Source: Granulicella sp. L60 (GTDB taxonomy: Bacteria > Acidobacteriota > Terriglobia > Terriglobales > Acidobacteriaceae). From it: a stretch of DNA of 64,000 nucleotides. A model generated the notes under the pieces. The model was not told the origin of the DNA. It ran no database searches and saw nothing but the letters and a program-made list of their open reading frames with translations. The position numbers and the translations under genes are program-made. The stretch is taken from contig NZ_LMUR01000020.1 of the NCBI RefSeq assembly GCF_009765825.1, forward strand, positions 64,994 to 128,993, written 5' to 3'. How positions within the stretch are numbered: the stretch's first letter is position 1; each line of letters opens with the position of its first letter. Shown in pieces: positions 17,728 through 25,859 of the stretch.

Positions 17728-20127
17728 TTAGTCGGCTGCGGTCTGAATCTGGGTGAGTCCGGTGGGTGGACGAAGGCTCTCGTTGTGCTGCAGGTCGGAG
17801 AGCATGGCGGAGTAGCGGCCGAGGGTTCCGGAGGTAAAGAGCGAGTCATTGGCCGGAAGGACGAGGTCGCGACGGTTTGCTATCTGGACGAGGTTGCCGG
17901 CGGCGGGTTCGAGGTGCTGGTCGTTGCCGGAGAGAAGCTGGAGGCGCATCAGGTTGTAGCCGGGGACGAGGCGCTGGATCTCGTCCAGGATGGCGAACGG
18001 ATCAAACGGGCTGAGCTTCGGTTCGAGGTGGTTCGCCGTCAACCATACCGCATGGCGGTCGGCCTCGCCGGACTGTGCGCCGCGGGACTGGCCCATATCG
18101 GCGCGTGTGCCCTTGCCGAAAGGAACCAGCGCTTGCATGTTCGCGCCCATCTTGTCGGCGATGCGGACGATCATCTCGAAGTCGGTGCGGACACCGGCGC
18201 GGTCGCCTGCCTTGCTGACGAGTTGGAGGTCGCCGTAGCTGTTGGTGACGGAGCCTGACTTTTCGTACAGGTTTGCGGCGGGCAGGACGACGTCGGCGAT
18301 GGCTGCGGTCTCGGTGAGGAACATGTCTTGAACCACGACGAATGTATTGGCCAGGGAAGAGGGATCGACACCGTAGCGGGAGATTGGGTTTGCGCCGACG
18401 ACGTAGAGGGCAGAGAGCTCACCCTTGCCTGCGGCTTCGAAGATCTCAAGCATGTCGAGTCCGGGTGCGCTCGGGGTGTTGTACTCGGCGAAGGTGGTGT
18501 TGCCCGCCAACGGAGTGTAGCCGGGGAGCAGGTCGGGCAGAAGGCCCATGTCGGCGGCGCCGCGCGAGTTGACGTAGTCGGAGAGGAGAGCGAACTTGCG
18601 GTTCGGCATGGTGGTACCGAAGGCGAGGAGGCGCTTGAGGTCGGCACCGCGAATCTCGGAGCCGATGAGGACGAGGAGCGACTCTTCGGCGCGGACGGCG
18701 TCGCGGAAGCTGTGGAACGAGGCAGCATCGGCTCCGGCGTGGGTGAGGGAGTCGGTGGCGCTGTCGTCCCCGGCGATGAAGCTGGCGAGCGCGCCGTAGC
18801 TGAAGGGCGCGATGTGTGCGAAGGCCTTGGCCTGGCGACGAAGCTTGATCTCGGACGAGTTGGCGATGTAGAGGCGTGCGCGCTTGTTGCGAACGTTGGT
18901 GCGGATGTTCCACGCGGTGCCGGGGGCCTGGATGGTGGGGTCGCCGCCGAGGATCATGATGGCCGGAGCGGTGAGGGTGTCGTTCAGGCTGGCGGTGAGG
19001 CCGGCCTTGCCTGCGAGGCCCTGCGCGAAGGCGACGTAGTCCGCAGTGCGGTGGTGGTCGATGTTGTTGGTGCCGAGAACGGTGCGGGCGAACTTCTGCA
19101 GGAGGTAAGACTCCTCGTTGGTGGTGCGGTTGGAGCCGATGACGCCGATGGACTTACCGCCGCGGGTGTCGCGCAGCTCGCGGAACTTCTTGCCTACGAG
19201 GTCGAGCGCAGCCTCCCAGCTAACGGGCTTGAGTTCACCGTTGGGCTGGCGTACGAGCGGCTGGGTGAGGCGGGTCTCGTTGTTGGCGAAGTCGAAGGCG
19301 TAGCGGCCCTTATTGCAGAGGAAGTCGCCGTTGATGCCGGACTTGTCGCGATTGTCGCCGCGAACGATCTCGCTGCCGTCGGAGGTGCTGCGGACGCCTA
19401 GGGTGGTCTTGCATCCGTCGCCGCAGTGGGTGCAGATGGTGGAGACGTGATTCATCTCCCAGGGGCGGGTCTTGTAACGATAGGTGCCGGAGGTGAGAGC
19501 GCCTACGGGGCAGGCGTCGATGCACATGCCGCACTGCTCACAGTCGACGTGGGCGAGGTCATCGGGGGACATCTGCGCGGGGACGTTGGGGGCGACGACC
19601 GACGAGCTGCCGCGGTTCTGGATGCCGAGTGCGAAGACGTCCATGCCTTCGCCGCACATGCTGATGCAGCGGTAGCAGAGGATGCAGCGCGGACGGTCAT
19701 AGTAGACGACAGGGGACCACTTCTGCTCTTCGCGGTGGTGCTTGGGTTCGGCGTAGAAGCTGGTGGCCGCGCCGTACTTGAAGGTCATATCCTGCAACTC
19801 GCACTCGCCACCGGCGTCGCAGACGGGGCAGTCGAGCGGGTGGTTGCCGAGCAGCAGTTGGAGCGTGGCCTTGCGGGCCTGGGCGATCTCGGGCGTCTCG
19901 GTCTGGACGACCATGCCCTCGGCGACCGGGGTGGTGCATGCGGTCTGGAGCTTCGGCATCTTCTCGATGCGGACGACACACATGCGGCAGGCCGCTTTGA
20001 GCGAGATGCCGGGGTAGTAGCAGAAGGCAGGGACTTCAATGCCGGCGGACTTGCAGGCCTCGAGGAGGAGGGTGCCCGCGGGTGCGGTGAGTTGCTTGCC
20101 GTCTACGGTAAAGGTTACGTCAGCCAT
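17728..20127 (-). CDS. nuoG: NADH-quinone oxidoreductase subunit G
   Basis: A 799-residue Fe-S subunit of the complex I electron-input arm. [2Fe-2S] ligands are Cys36, Cys47, Cys50 and Cys64. The His/Cys [4Fe-4S] site is His96, Cys100, Cys103 and Cys109. Two further clusters are at Cys147/150/153/157 (with the partner set Cys195/198/201/205). An N7-type set, Cys231, Cys234, Cys238 and Cys270, opens the degenerate molybdopterin-oxidoreductase domain that makes up the rest. The extra N7 cluster is known only in some bacteria. Its ATG directly abuts the nuoF stop. Confidence 0.95.
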   Translation of the reverse strand: MADVTFTVDGKQLTAPAGTLLLEACKSAGIEVPAFCYYPGISLKAACRMCVVRIEKMPKLQTACTTPVAEGMVVQTETPEIAQARKATLQLLLGNHPLDCPVCDAGGECELQDMTFKYGAATSFYAEPKHHREEQKWSPVVYYDRPRCILCYRCISMCGEGMDVFALGIQNRGSSSVVAPNVPAQMSPDDLAHVDCEQCGMCIDACPVGALTSGTYRYKTRPWEMNHVSTICTHCGDGCKTTLGVRSTSDGSEIVRGDNRDKSGINGDFLCNKGRYAFDFANNETRLTQPLVRQPNGELKPVSWEAALDLVGKKFRELRDTRGGKSIGVIGSNRTTNEESYLLQKFARTVLGTNNIDHHRTADYVAFAQGLAGKAGLTASLNDTLTAPAIMILGGDPTIQAPGTAWNIRTNVRNKRARLYIANSSEIKLRRQAKAFAHIAPFSYGALASFIAGDDSATDSLTHAGADAASFHSFRDAVRAEESLLVLIGSEIRGADLKRLLAFGTTMPNRKFALLSDYVNSRGAADMGLLPDLLPGYTPLAGNTTFAEYNTPSAPGLDMLEIFEAAGKGELSALYVVGANPISRYGVDPSSLANTFVVVQDMFLTETAAIADVVLPAANLYEKSGSVTNSYGDLQLVSKAGDRAGVRTDFEMIVRIADKMGANMQALVPFGKGTRADMGQSRGAQSGEADRHAVWLTANHLEPKLSPFDPFAILDEIQRLVPGYNLMRLQLLSGNDQHLEPAAGNLVQIANRRDLVLPANDSLFTSGTLGRYSAMLSDLQHNESLRPPTGLTQIQTAAD

Positions 20128-21456
20128 TTAGTGTCCTGCTCCAACGAGTTGTTCGACGGTGATGATGGGAGTTCCGGCCTTGTGGCCATCGATGTAGTCT
20201 TCGAACTCTTTGCGGAATTTTTTGACGAAGCCGAGCGTGGGCATCGCAGCCGCGTCGCCGAGCGGGCAGAAGGTGCGGCCCATCATGTTGTCGGCGAGAT
20301 ACTGGATGTTGTCCACGTCTTTCCTGGTGCCTCCGCCGTTGTAGACGCGGGTCATGGTCTTCTTGATCCAGTCCGTGCCCTCGCGGCAGGGGATGCACCA
20401 GCCGCAGGACTCGTGCTGGTAGAAGGCGATGGTGCGCAGGGCGAACTCGACGATGGAGACGGTCTCATCCAGCACGACGATGCCGCCAGAGCCGAGCATG
20501 GTTCCGGCCTTGCCCATCTGGTCGAAGTCGAGGCCTACATCGATCTCGTCGGCAGTGAGGACCGGGCAGGATGCGCCGCCGGGCACGACAGCCTTGAGTT
20601 TCTTGCCGTCTTTGATACCGCCAGCGACGTCGTAGATGGCCTTGCGCAGCGAGTAGCCCATAGGCAGCTCGTAGACGCCGGGGCGCTCGACGTGGCCGCT
20701 GATGCCGAAGAGGCGTGTGCCGCCGTTGCGTTCGGTGCCGAGCTTGGCGTAGTCCTCGCCTCCCATCAACAGAATGTGCGGGGCGTTGGCGATGGTCTCG
20801 GCGTTGTTGATGACGGTGGGTCCGCCGTAGAGGCCGACGACGGCAGGAAAGGGCGGCTTGATGCGGGGGACGCCGCGCTTGCCTTCGAGCGACTCCATGA
20901 GGGCGGACTCTTCGCCGACCTCGTAGGCTCCTGCGCCGGTCTGGGTGATGACGTCGAAGTCGACGCCCGAGCCGAAGATATTCTTGCCGAGGAAGCCCTT
21001 CGCGTAGGCGTCAGCGACGGCCTTTTCGACGATCTTGAGGAGGTAGCGATACTCGCCGCGGAGATAGATGAAGCCGAGCTTGGAGCCGATGGCGAGGCCG
21101 GCGATCATGGTGCCTTCGATGACGGCGTGCGGATCGTGCAGGAAGATGACGTGGTCCTTACAGGTGCCGGGCTCGGACTCGTCGCCGTTGACCAGAACGT
21201 ACTTCGGCTTCTCGGACTGCTTGGGAACGAAGCTCCACTTCATGCCAGTGGGGAAGCCAGCGCCGCCGCGTCCGCGCAGGCCCGAGGCCTTCATGGTGTT
21301 GATGATCCAGTTGGACATCTCCGGACCCTGGGCGATGGCCTGCTGCACGGCCTTGTAGCCGTCGAGTTCGATGTACTTATCGATATTGGCCGCGCCCATG
21401 CCGAAGCGGCGGGAGACGACCTTGACTTCATCGGGATGGCTGACGAGTGTAGGCAT
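20128..21456 (-). CDS. nuoF: NADH-quinone oxidoreductase subunit F
   Basis: A 442-residue NADH- and FMN-binding subunit of complex I. I use the ATG at 21456, which overlaps the nuoE stop (TAATG); the longer frame reads antisense-like sequence in nuoE. The glycine-rich NADH site GRGGAGFPTG is at 62-71 and the FMN region NGDESEPGTCKD at 90-101. The N3 [4Fe-4S] ligands are Cys351, Cys354, Cys357 (ESCGWCIPCREG) and Cys397 (CPLGDAAAMP). All catalytic motifs are present. Confidence 0.96.
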   Translation of the reverse strand: MPTLVSHPDEVKVVSRRFGMGAANIDKYIELDGYKAVQQAIAQGPEMSNWIINTMKASGLRGRGGAGFPTGMKWSFVPKQSEKPKYVLVNGDESEPGTCKDHVIFLHDPHAVIEGTMIAGLAIGSKLGFIYLRGEYRYLLKIVEKAVADAYAKGFLGKNIFGSGVDFDVITQTGAGAYEVGEESALMESLEGKRGVPRIKPPFPAVVGLYGGPTVINNAETIANAPHILLMGGEDYAKLGTERNGGTRLFGISGHVERPGVYELPMGYSLRKAIYDVAGGIKDGKKLKAVVPGGASCPVLTADEIDVGLDFDQMGKAGTMLGSGGIVVLDETVSIVEFALRTIAFYQHESCGWCIPCREGTDWIKKTMTRVYNGGGTRKDVDNIQYLADNMMGRTFCPLGDAAAMPTLGFVKKFRKEFEDYIDGHKAGTPIITVEQLVGAGH

Positions 21457-21965
21457 TATTTTTCGTCCTTTCCCTGGCCGTCGCGGTAGATCTGGAACAG
21501 AACGTCGACCTTTTCGGGGGTCAGATCGTCGTGGAAATCGTAGTTGATCTGGATGGCCGGAGCCCAGCAGCATGCGCCGATGCACTCAACCTCTTCGAGC
21601 GAGAAGACGCCGTCCGGCGTGACGCCCTTGTGCCCGATGCCGAGCTTCGCCTTGCAGTGGTCGAGGATCTCGTAACCGCCGCGCAGCATGCAGGAGATGT
21701 TGGTGCAGACCTGCACGTTGTACTTGCCCGCGGGCTTGGTGCGCAGCATGGAGTAGTACGAGAGCACGTTGCGTACGTCTAACTCCAGCAGGCCGATGCG
21801 CTCGGCGATCTCGGCGACAACGGCGTCCGAGACGTAACCGATCTCGTCCTGCGCGTAGAGCAGCATGGGCACGAGCGCCGACCGCTTGAGCGGGTAGATG
21901 GTGACGAGGTGGTCGAAGCGTGCGGCCGTCTCGGGCGAAAAGATCGTGTTGGCGACTGTGCTCAT
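21456..21965 (-). CDS. nuoE: NADH-quinone oxidoreductase subunit E
   Basis: A 169-residue thioredoxin-like [2Fe-2S] subunit (cluster N1a) of complex I. Ligands are Cys87 and Cys92 (QVCTNISCMLRG) and Cys128 and Cys132 (VECIGACCWAP), at standard spacing. The N-terminal helical part (YPLKRSALVPMLLYAQDE) is typical. It is preceded by two small non-nuo genes and a short repeat, then coupled to nuoF by a one-base overlap. Confidence 0.96.
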   Translation of the reverse strand: MSTVANTIFSPETAARFDHLVTIYPLKRSALVPMLLYAQDEIGYVSDAVVAEIAERIGLLELDVRNVLSYYSMLRTKPAGKYNVQVCTNISCMLRGGYEILDHCKAKLGIGHKGVTPDGVFSLEEVECIGACCWAPAIQINYDFHDDLTPEKVDVLFQIYRDGQGKDEK

Positions 21966-21993
21966 TCAGCTGAATCCTTGGCGGCAGGATGAA

Positions 21994-22023
21994 ACAGATT
22001 CCTCCGCTGCGCTACGGAATGAC
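21994..22023. repeat. Short dispersed repeat upstream of nuoE
   Basis: CAGATTCCTCCGCTGCGCTA followed by CGGAATGAC resembles the AGATTCC...GGAATGAC palindromic repeats common in Terriglobia intergenic DNA. Only one copy of this subtype occurs here, so family membership is from memory. Confidence 0.45.
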
Positions 22024-22031
22024 TAAAAAGA

Positions 22032-22331
22032 CTACTCACTGTGCATCATCTCCCGCGCCAGCCGTTCGGCGGCAAGGTCCATCTCTTCGGTGATGGAATT
22101 CAGTTTAACAGTTCCGTCTTCCTGAAGGCTGAAGCCGGTCTTGGTGCCGTTACTCTCTTCCACTGCGTCGTGCGTGAAGCGAAGCCAACGGCTGGCTACG
22201 CGTAGTGTAATTTCATCTGCTCCAACTTCAACGACTGCATGATGCCGGCTGTTAAGTCCGTGGGCGGCTGCGTACGAGCGAAGCAGGGAAGCCCAGGAAG
22301 TCCAAAGTTCGGTGTGAAGCTGTTTGTCCAA
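22032..22331 (-). CDS. Hypothetical 99-residue protein within the nuo operon
   Basis: Acidic, soluble, cysteine-free protein starting at TTG 22331 with no strong ribosome-binding site. The central part (HAVVEVGADEITLRVASRWLRFTHD) reads as beta strands, and the C-terminal part (ITEEMDLAAERLAREMM) as a helix. It sits 6 nt downstream of the orf69 stop and upstream of nuoE, so it is very likely cotranscribed with complex I. I do not recognise a family. It has no metal-binding motif and cannot substitute for NuoB or NuoI. Confidence 0.65.
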   Translation of the reverse strand: MDKQLHTELWTSWASLLRSYAAAHGLNSRHHAVVEVGADEITLRVASRWLRFTHDAVEESNGTKTGFSLQEDGTVKLNSITEEMDLAAERLAREMMHSE

Positions 22332-22337
22332 CTTTGA

Positions 22338-22547
22338 TCACTTGACCTTTTGAATCCATGTGCGTGAGGAAAGTGAGACTGCAGTGCTTGCGAGGATCGT
22401 TGCCATTGCTACAGCGCCAAAGTGTTGTCCCATAAGACTGTGTCTTGCAAATGCCGCGATCAACAACACGGGAACTATGACAAGGAGGCCCAGAGTCAGC
22501 TTTATCGTCTGCTGCTTTGCGGTTAACGATTCGAACGAAGCTGTCAT
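22338..22547 (-). CDS. Hypothetical 69-residue two-helix membrane protein in the nuo operon
   Basis: A short protein with a polar N-terminus (MTASFESLTAKQQTIKL) and two membrane helices (LGLLVIVPVLLIAAFAR and GAVAMATILASTAVSLS). Its ATG overlaps the nuoD stop as ATGA, strong evidence that it is translated in coupling with nuoD. No family recognised. An accessory or assembly role in complex I is inference from position. Confidence 0.7.
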   Translation of the reverse strand: MTASFESLTAKQQTIKLTLGLLVIVPVLLIAAFARHSLMGQHFGAVAMATILASTAVSLSSRTWIQKVK

Positions 22548-23812
22548 CGGTCGATCTCTCCCAAAACAATATCAATGCTGCCAATCACTGCGACGACGTC
22601 GGCGAGCAATCTGCCTTTGCACATGGTCTCGAGCGCCTGCAGTGTTGCAAATCCCGGGTTGCGCATGTGGACGCGGTAAGGCTTGGCGGTGCCGTCGGAG
22701 ACGACGTAGTAGTTCATCATGCCGTGTGGTGCTTCGACCGAGCTGCACACCTCGCCGGCTGGTACGCCGAAGCCTTCGGTGACGATCTTGAAGTGATGGA
22801 TGAGCGACTCCATCTGGGTCTTCATCTCTTCGCGGTTCGGCAGGATGATCTTCGGCGCATCGGCGGTGATTCGGCCCTCGGGCAAGCCGTCGAGTGCCTG
22901 CAGGCAGATCTTGACCGACTCGCGGAACTCCTGCATGCGAACGATGTAGCGCGCCCAGACGTCGCCGATGGTCGAAGTGGGGACGTTGAACTGGAACTTC
23001 TCGTAGCCGGAGTAGGGCATGTCGCGGCGGACGTCGAAGTCGACGCCAGAGGCACGCAGCGGAGGCCCGGTCACGCCCAGCGCGATCGCATCTTCGGGCG
23101 AGAGGTAGCCTACGCCCTTCAGCCGGTTCATCCAGATGGGGTTGGTCTGGAGCAGGCCTTCGTACTCGTCGATGTGCGCGGGGAACTCTTTGAGGAAGGT
23201 GCGGATGGTCGCGTACAGATCGCGCGGCGGTTCCAGGCTCAGCCCGCCGACGCGGACGTAGCTGGTCATCATGCGCTGGCCGGAGACGGCTTCAAAGATG
23301 CGGAGGAGCTGTTCGCGCTCGCGGAAGCAGTAGAGGAAGACGGTGAGCGCGCCGATGTCCATGGCGTGGGTGCCGAGCCAGACCAGGTGCGATTGGATGC
23401 GGGTGAGTTCGTTGAAGAGGACGCGGAGGTACTGCGCGCGCTCCGGAATCTCTAGACCAAGCAACTTCTCCACCGCCAGGCAGTAGGCGAGGTTGTTGGT
23501 CATGGGACAGAGATAGTCGATGCGGTCGGTGAGCGGTACGACCTGCTGGTAGAACTTGGCCTCGCAGGTCTTCTCGATGCCGGTGTGCAGGTAGCCGATG
23601 TCGGGTGCGAGGCCGACGATGGTCTCGCCGTCTACCTCGATGACGAGGCGCAGGACGCCATGGGTTGAGGGATGCTGCGGACCCATGTTGATGATCATTG
23701 TCTGATCGCGCGGCGGCTCGTTCTGCCGGTTCTGGGCGGAGTTCGCGATTACATCATCAATGCCGGGGTCGATGGCCGCACGGCCGGTAAGCTCTGTAAC
23801 GGTGGAAGCCAT
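22544..23812 (-). CDS. nuoD: NADH-quinone oxidoreductase subunit D
   Basis: A 422-residue 49-kDa-type subunit lining the quinone site of complex I. The N-terminal MGPQHPSTHGVLRLVIEVDGE carries the conserved His pair of the quinone pocket; YLHTGIEKTCEAK, PMTNNLAYCLAVEKLLGLE and the C-terminal IGSIDIVLGEIDR are family hallmarks. About 35 extra N-terminal residues precede the conserved core. NuoC and NuoD are separate genes, coupled by a one-base overlap (TAATG). Confidence 0.96.
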   Translation of the reverse strand: MASTVTELTGRAAIDPGIDDVIANSAQNRQNEPPRDQTMIINMGPQHPSTHGVLRLVIEVDGETIVGLAPDIGYLHTGIEKTCEAKFYQQVVPLTDRIDYLCPMTNNLAYCLAVEKLLGLEIPERAQYLRVLFNELTRIQSHLVWLGTHAMDIGALTVFLYCFREREQLLRIFEAVSGQRMMTSYVRVGGLSLEPPRDLYATIRTFLKEFPAHIDEYEGLLQTNPIWMNRLKGVGYLSPEDAIALGVTGPPLRASGVDFDVRRDMPYSGYEKFQFNVPTSTIGDVWARYIVRMQEFRESVKICLQALDGLPEGRITADAPKIILPNREEMKTQMESLIHHFKIVTEGFGVPAGEVCSSVEAPHGMMNYYVVSDGTAKPYRVHMRNPGFATLQALETMCKGRLLADVVAVIGSIDIVLGEIDR

Positions 23813-24303
23813 TAGCGGTAACCCTCCACGGGGTAGTCCTTGCGCAGGGGATGCCCCTTCCAGTCTGCGGGCATCATGATGCGCGTTAGGTTGGGATGGC
23901 CGCCGAAGTGGATGCCGAAGAGGTCGAAGATCTCGCGTTCGTAGAAGTTTGCTGAGGGCCAGACGTCGGTGATGCTGTCCAGCGAGGCGCTCTCGCTGTC
24001 GAGACGAACGACCAGGCGCACGCGCTGCTTCATCGCGAACGAGAGGATGTGATACGTGACCTGAAAGCGCGGCTCGGAGGGGTACCAGTCGACTGCGGTC
24101 GCGTCTTCAAAGAAGACATAGCCGGCCTGCTGGATGGCCCGGCAGGCGGCGACGATGTTCTCGCGGGCGACCGTAATCGTCAGCTCGGCGCGGTCGTACT
24201 TTGCGTCAGTGGCGAGATCGGCGAGTGCCTTGACGGCGGCGTTCTCAGGGTGCGCCTCGAAGACGGCCTGCTTGCCCTTGAGGGCGGAGGATGGCTCGTA
24301 CAT
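23812..24303 (-). CDS. nuoC: NADH-quinone oxidoreductase subunit C
   Basis: A 163-residue 30-kDa-type peripheral subunit. The signature VWPSANFYEREIFDLFGIHF is followed by GHPNLTRIMMPADWKGHPLRKDYP at the C-terminus. It starts exactly where nuoA stops (23812-24303, one-base overlap with nuoA's stop), leaving no room for nuoB, which normally lies between nuoA and nuoC. Confidence 0.96.
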   Translation of the reverse strand: MYEPSSALKGKQAVFEAHPENAAVKALADLATDAKYDRAELTITVARENIVAACRAIQQAGYVFFEDATAVDWYPSEPRFQVTYHILSFAMKQRVRLVVRLDSESASLDSITDVWPSANFYEREIFDLFGIHFGGHPNLTRIMMPADWKGHPLRKDYPVEGYR

Positions 24304-24716
24304 TAGAGGTCTCCTTTATCGTTCGCCCAGTTCAGAATACCTTTCTTCCAGACGTAGAAGAGGCCGACGCCAACGAAGCCCAGGTACACCAGCATCTCGT
24401 AGAAGCCGAACATGCGTGAGCCGGTGATGGCGGGCAGGCGGCGAAAGATGACGGCCCACGGAAGCATGAAGACGGCTTCCACGTCGAACAGAATGAAGAG
24501 CATGGCGACCATGTAGAAGCGGACGGTGAAGCGGCCGCGAGCGTCGCCGATCACATCCATGCCGCACTCGTAGGCGCTGGCCTTGGTACGTGAATTTTTG
24601 TGTTTTCCGATGAGGAAGGAGGCCCCCACCATACCGCAGGCGAGTCCGAGGGCGACCAGGACCTGAAGCACGAGTGGAAGGTAGTTCCAAATGTATGGGT
24701 AACTGTGCATGGCCAT
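24303..24716 (-). CDS. nuoA: NADH-quinone oxidoreductase subunit A
   Basis: A 137-residue three-helix membrane subunit (ND3 homologue). The loop motif KASAYECGMDVIGDARGRFTVRF contains the conserved cysteine near the quinone gate, and FILFDVEAVFMLPWAV holds the acidic helix. ATGs at 24716 and 24710 are both plausible; I take the first because a good promoter match would place transcription start on it. First gene of the nuo series, 58 nt after the prepilin peptidase gene on the same strand. Confidence 0.93.
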   Translation of the reverse strand: MAMHSYPYIWNYLPLVLQVLVALGLACGMVGASFLIGKHKNSRTKASAYECGMDVIGDARGRFTVRFYMVAMLFILFDVEAVFMLPWAVIFRRLPAITGSRMFGFYEMLVYLGFVGVGLFYVWKKGILNWANDKGDL

Positions 24717-24721
24717 CTTCG

Positions 24722-24750
24722 ACTCTAAGATTGTGTCTGGCAAGTGTCAA
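24722..24750 (-). promoter_or_regulatory. Candidate sigma-70 promoter for nuoA
   Basis: On the minus strand TTGACA (24750-24745) is followed by a 17-nt spacer and TAGAGT (24727-24722). Transcription would start about at the nuoA ATG, implying a leaderless or nearly leaderless message. Confidence 0.4.
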
Positions 24751-24774
24751 GCAAATGGCCGCCGGTTGTGACGC

Positions 24775-25743
24775 CTATCGAAGGAATGCTGTGTATATGT
24801 CGATAAGGCGGTTACCGAACAGAGCGGCGATGAGTCCGCCGATGGCGAGAAAGCTGCCGAAGGGGAGCTTGGAGGCCGCTCCGGCCCTGCCGCGAACCAG
24901 CAAAAAGACGCCGTAGAGGCTGGCGGCTAAGGCTCCGACGAAGAGCGAGAGGACGGACGGCCAGAAGCCGAGGAATGCCGCGATCATGGCGAGCAGTTTC
25001 ACGTCGCCCAGGCCCATGCCTTCGCGGTGGCGCAGTGCCTTATAGGTCCAGCGGATGAGTAGAAGCAGAAGGGCGGCTCCGCAGACGGCGGCAACGCGGC
25101 TGAAGATCAGATTCTCGGGGCCGGTGAGGAAGAGGTTGCCGTGGTCGGTGACGCCGCCGGGACTGGTAAGGTGCAGGCTGTGCTTGGTGAGGTGGATCTC
25201 GTCCTCGTCGGGGCCGAGAAAGATGGCTTGGGCGCAGATGAGGAAGAGCGCGATGGCGATGCCGCCGAGGGTGAAGGCGTCGGGAAGGCGCATGGTCTGC
25301 CAGTCCATGACCATGAGACCGATCAGAAGGAAGCCGAGGATGGCGAGGCCGAGGGCGGAGAGAAAGTAGATCGCGATGTGGCTTGCCGTGGGGGCGGGCA
25401 GGGACGTGACCACAATGGTAGGGCCGAACGTTGGAGGGAATTGGGCCGCGTTCCAGAACAGTGTTGTGGCGTAGGCGAACCAGAGTCCGACGGCGAGCTC
25501 CACGGCGGGGTACTGCCACGAGATGGCGGTGTGGCAGTCGCGGCAGTGGCGTCTCAGCAGCAGCCAGCTCAGGAGCGGAACGTTGTCGTACCAGCGGATG
25601 GGGGTGCCGCACTGCGGGCAGCGGGAGCGGGGGCGAACGATGGACTCGCCTCTGGGTAGCCGGGCGATGCATACGTTAAGGAAGCTGCCGAAGAGGAGGC
25701 CGAAGAAAAAAACGGCGAATTGGACGATGCCGGGGGTGCCCAC
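24775..25743 (-). CDS. Prepilin peptidase (type IV leader peptidase, A24 family)
   Basis: A 322-residue polytopic aspartyl protease that cleaves type IV prepilin leaders and often N-methylates the new end. The zinc-binding cytoplasmic loop has Cys42, Cys45, Cys67 and Cys70 (CPQCG and CRDC). The catalytic aspartates lie in VMDWQTMRLPDAFT and GMGLGDVKLLAMIAAFLGF. About 45 extra residues (LGPDEDEIHLTKHS region) separate the two catalytic helices, making it longer than the usual 250-290. No pilin or secretion genes are nearby. It lies directly upstream of nuoA on the same strand. Confidence 0.93.
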   Translation of the reverse strand: MGTPGIVQFAVFFFGLLFGSFLNVCIARLPRGESIVRPRSRCPQCGTPIRWYDNVPLLSWLLLRRHCRDCHTAISWQYPAVELAVGLWFAYATTLFWNAAQFPPTFGPTIVVTSLPAPTASHIAIYFLSALGLAILGFLLIGLMVMDWQTMRLPDAFTLGGIAIALFLICAQAIFLGPDEDEIHLTKHSLHLTSPGGVTDHGNLFLTGPENLIFSRVAAVCGAALLLLLIRWTYKALRHREGMGLGDVKLLAMIAAFLGFWPSVLSLFVGALAASLYGVFLLVRGRAGAASKLPFGSFLAIGGLIAALFGNRLIDIYTAFLR

Positions 25744-25821
25744 GTTGAAAGTATACGGTCTGCGCGGCCAAGCCCGCTGTGCGGCCTAAAGCTGGAAGTC
25801 CGAGGATAAGTTATCTCGATG

Positions 25822-25836
25822 GAAGACTTTGCGCAA
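25822..25836. repeat. GAAGACTTTGCGCAA element, copy 1
   Basis: Identical 15-mer at 52891-52905. Both copies sit 24-30 nt past the stop codon of a minus-strand gene and contain the palindrome TTGCGCAA. Confidence 0.5.
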
Positions 25837-25859
25837 AAAAGTCCAGGTGTGTGTCTGGT

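Noticed and set aside
19426-21489. 687-codon plus-strand frame opposite nuoF/nuoG
   Set aside because: Antisense shadow; runs across two genes and their stop/start junction, and NuoF/NuoG motifs with all cysteines are on the minus strand.
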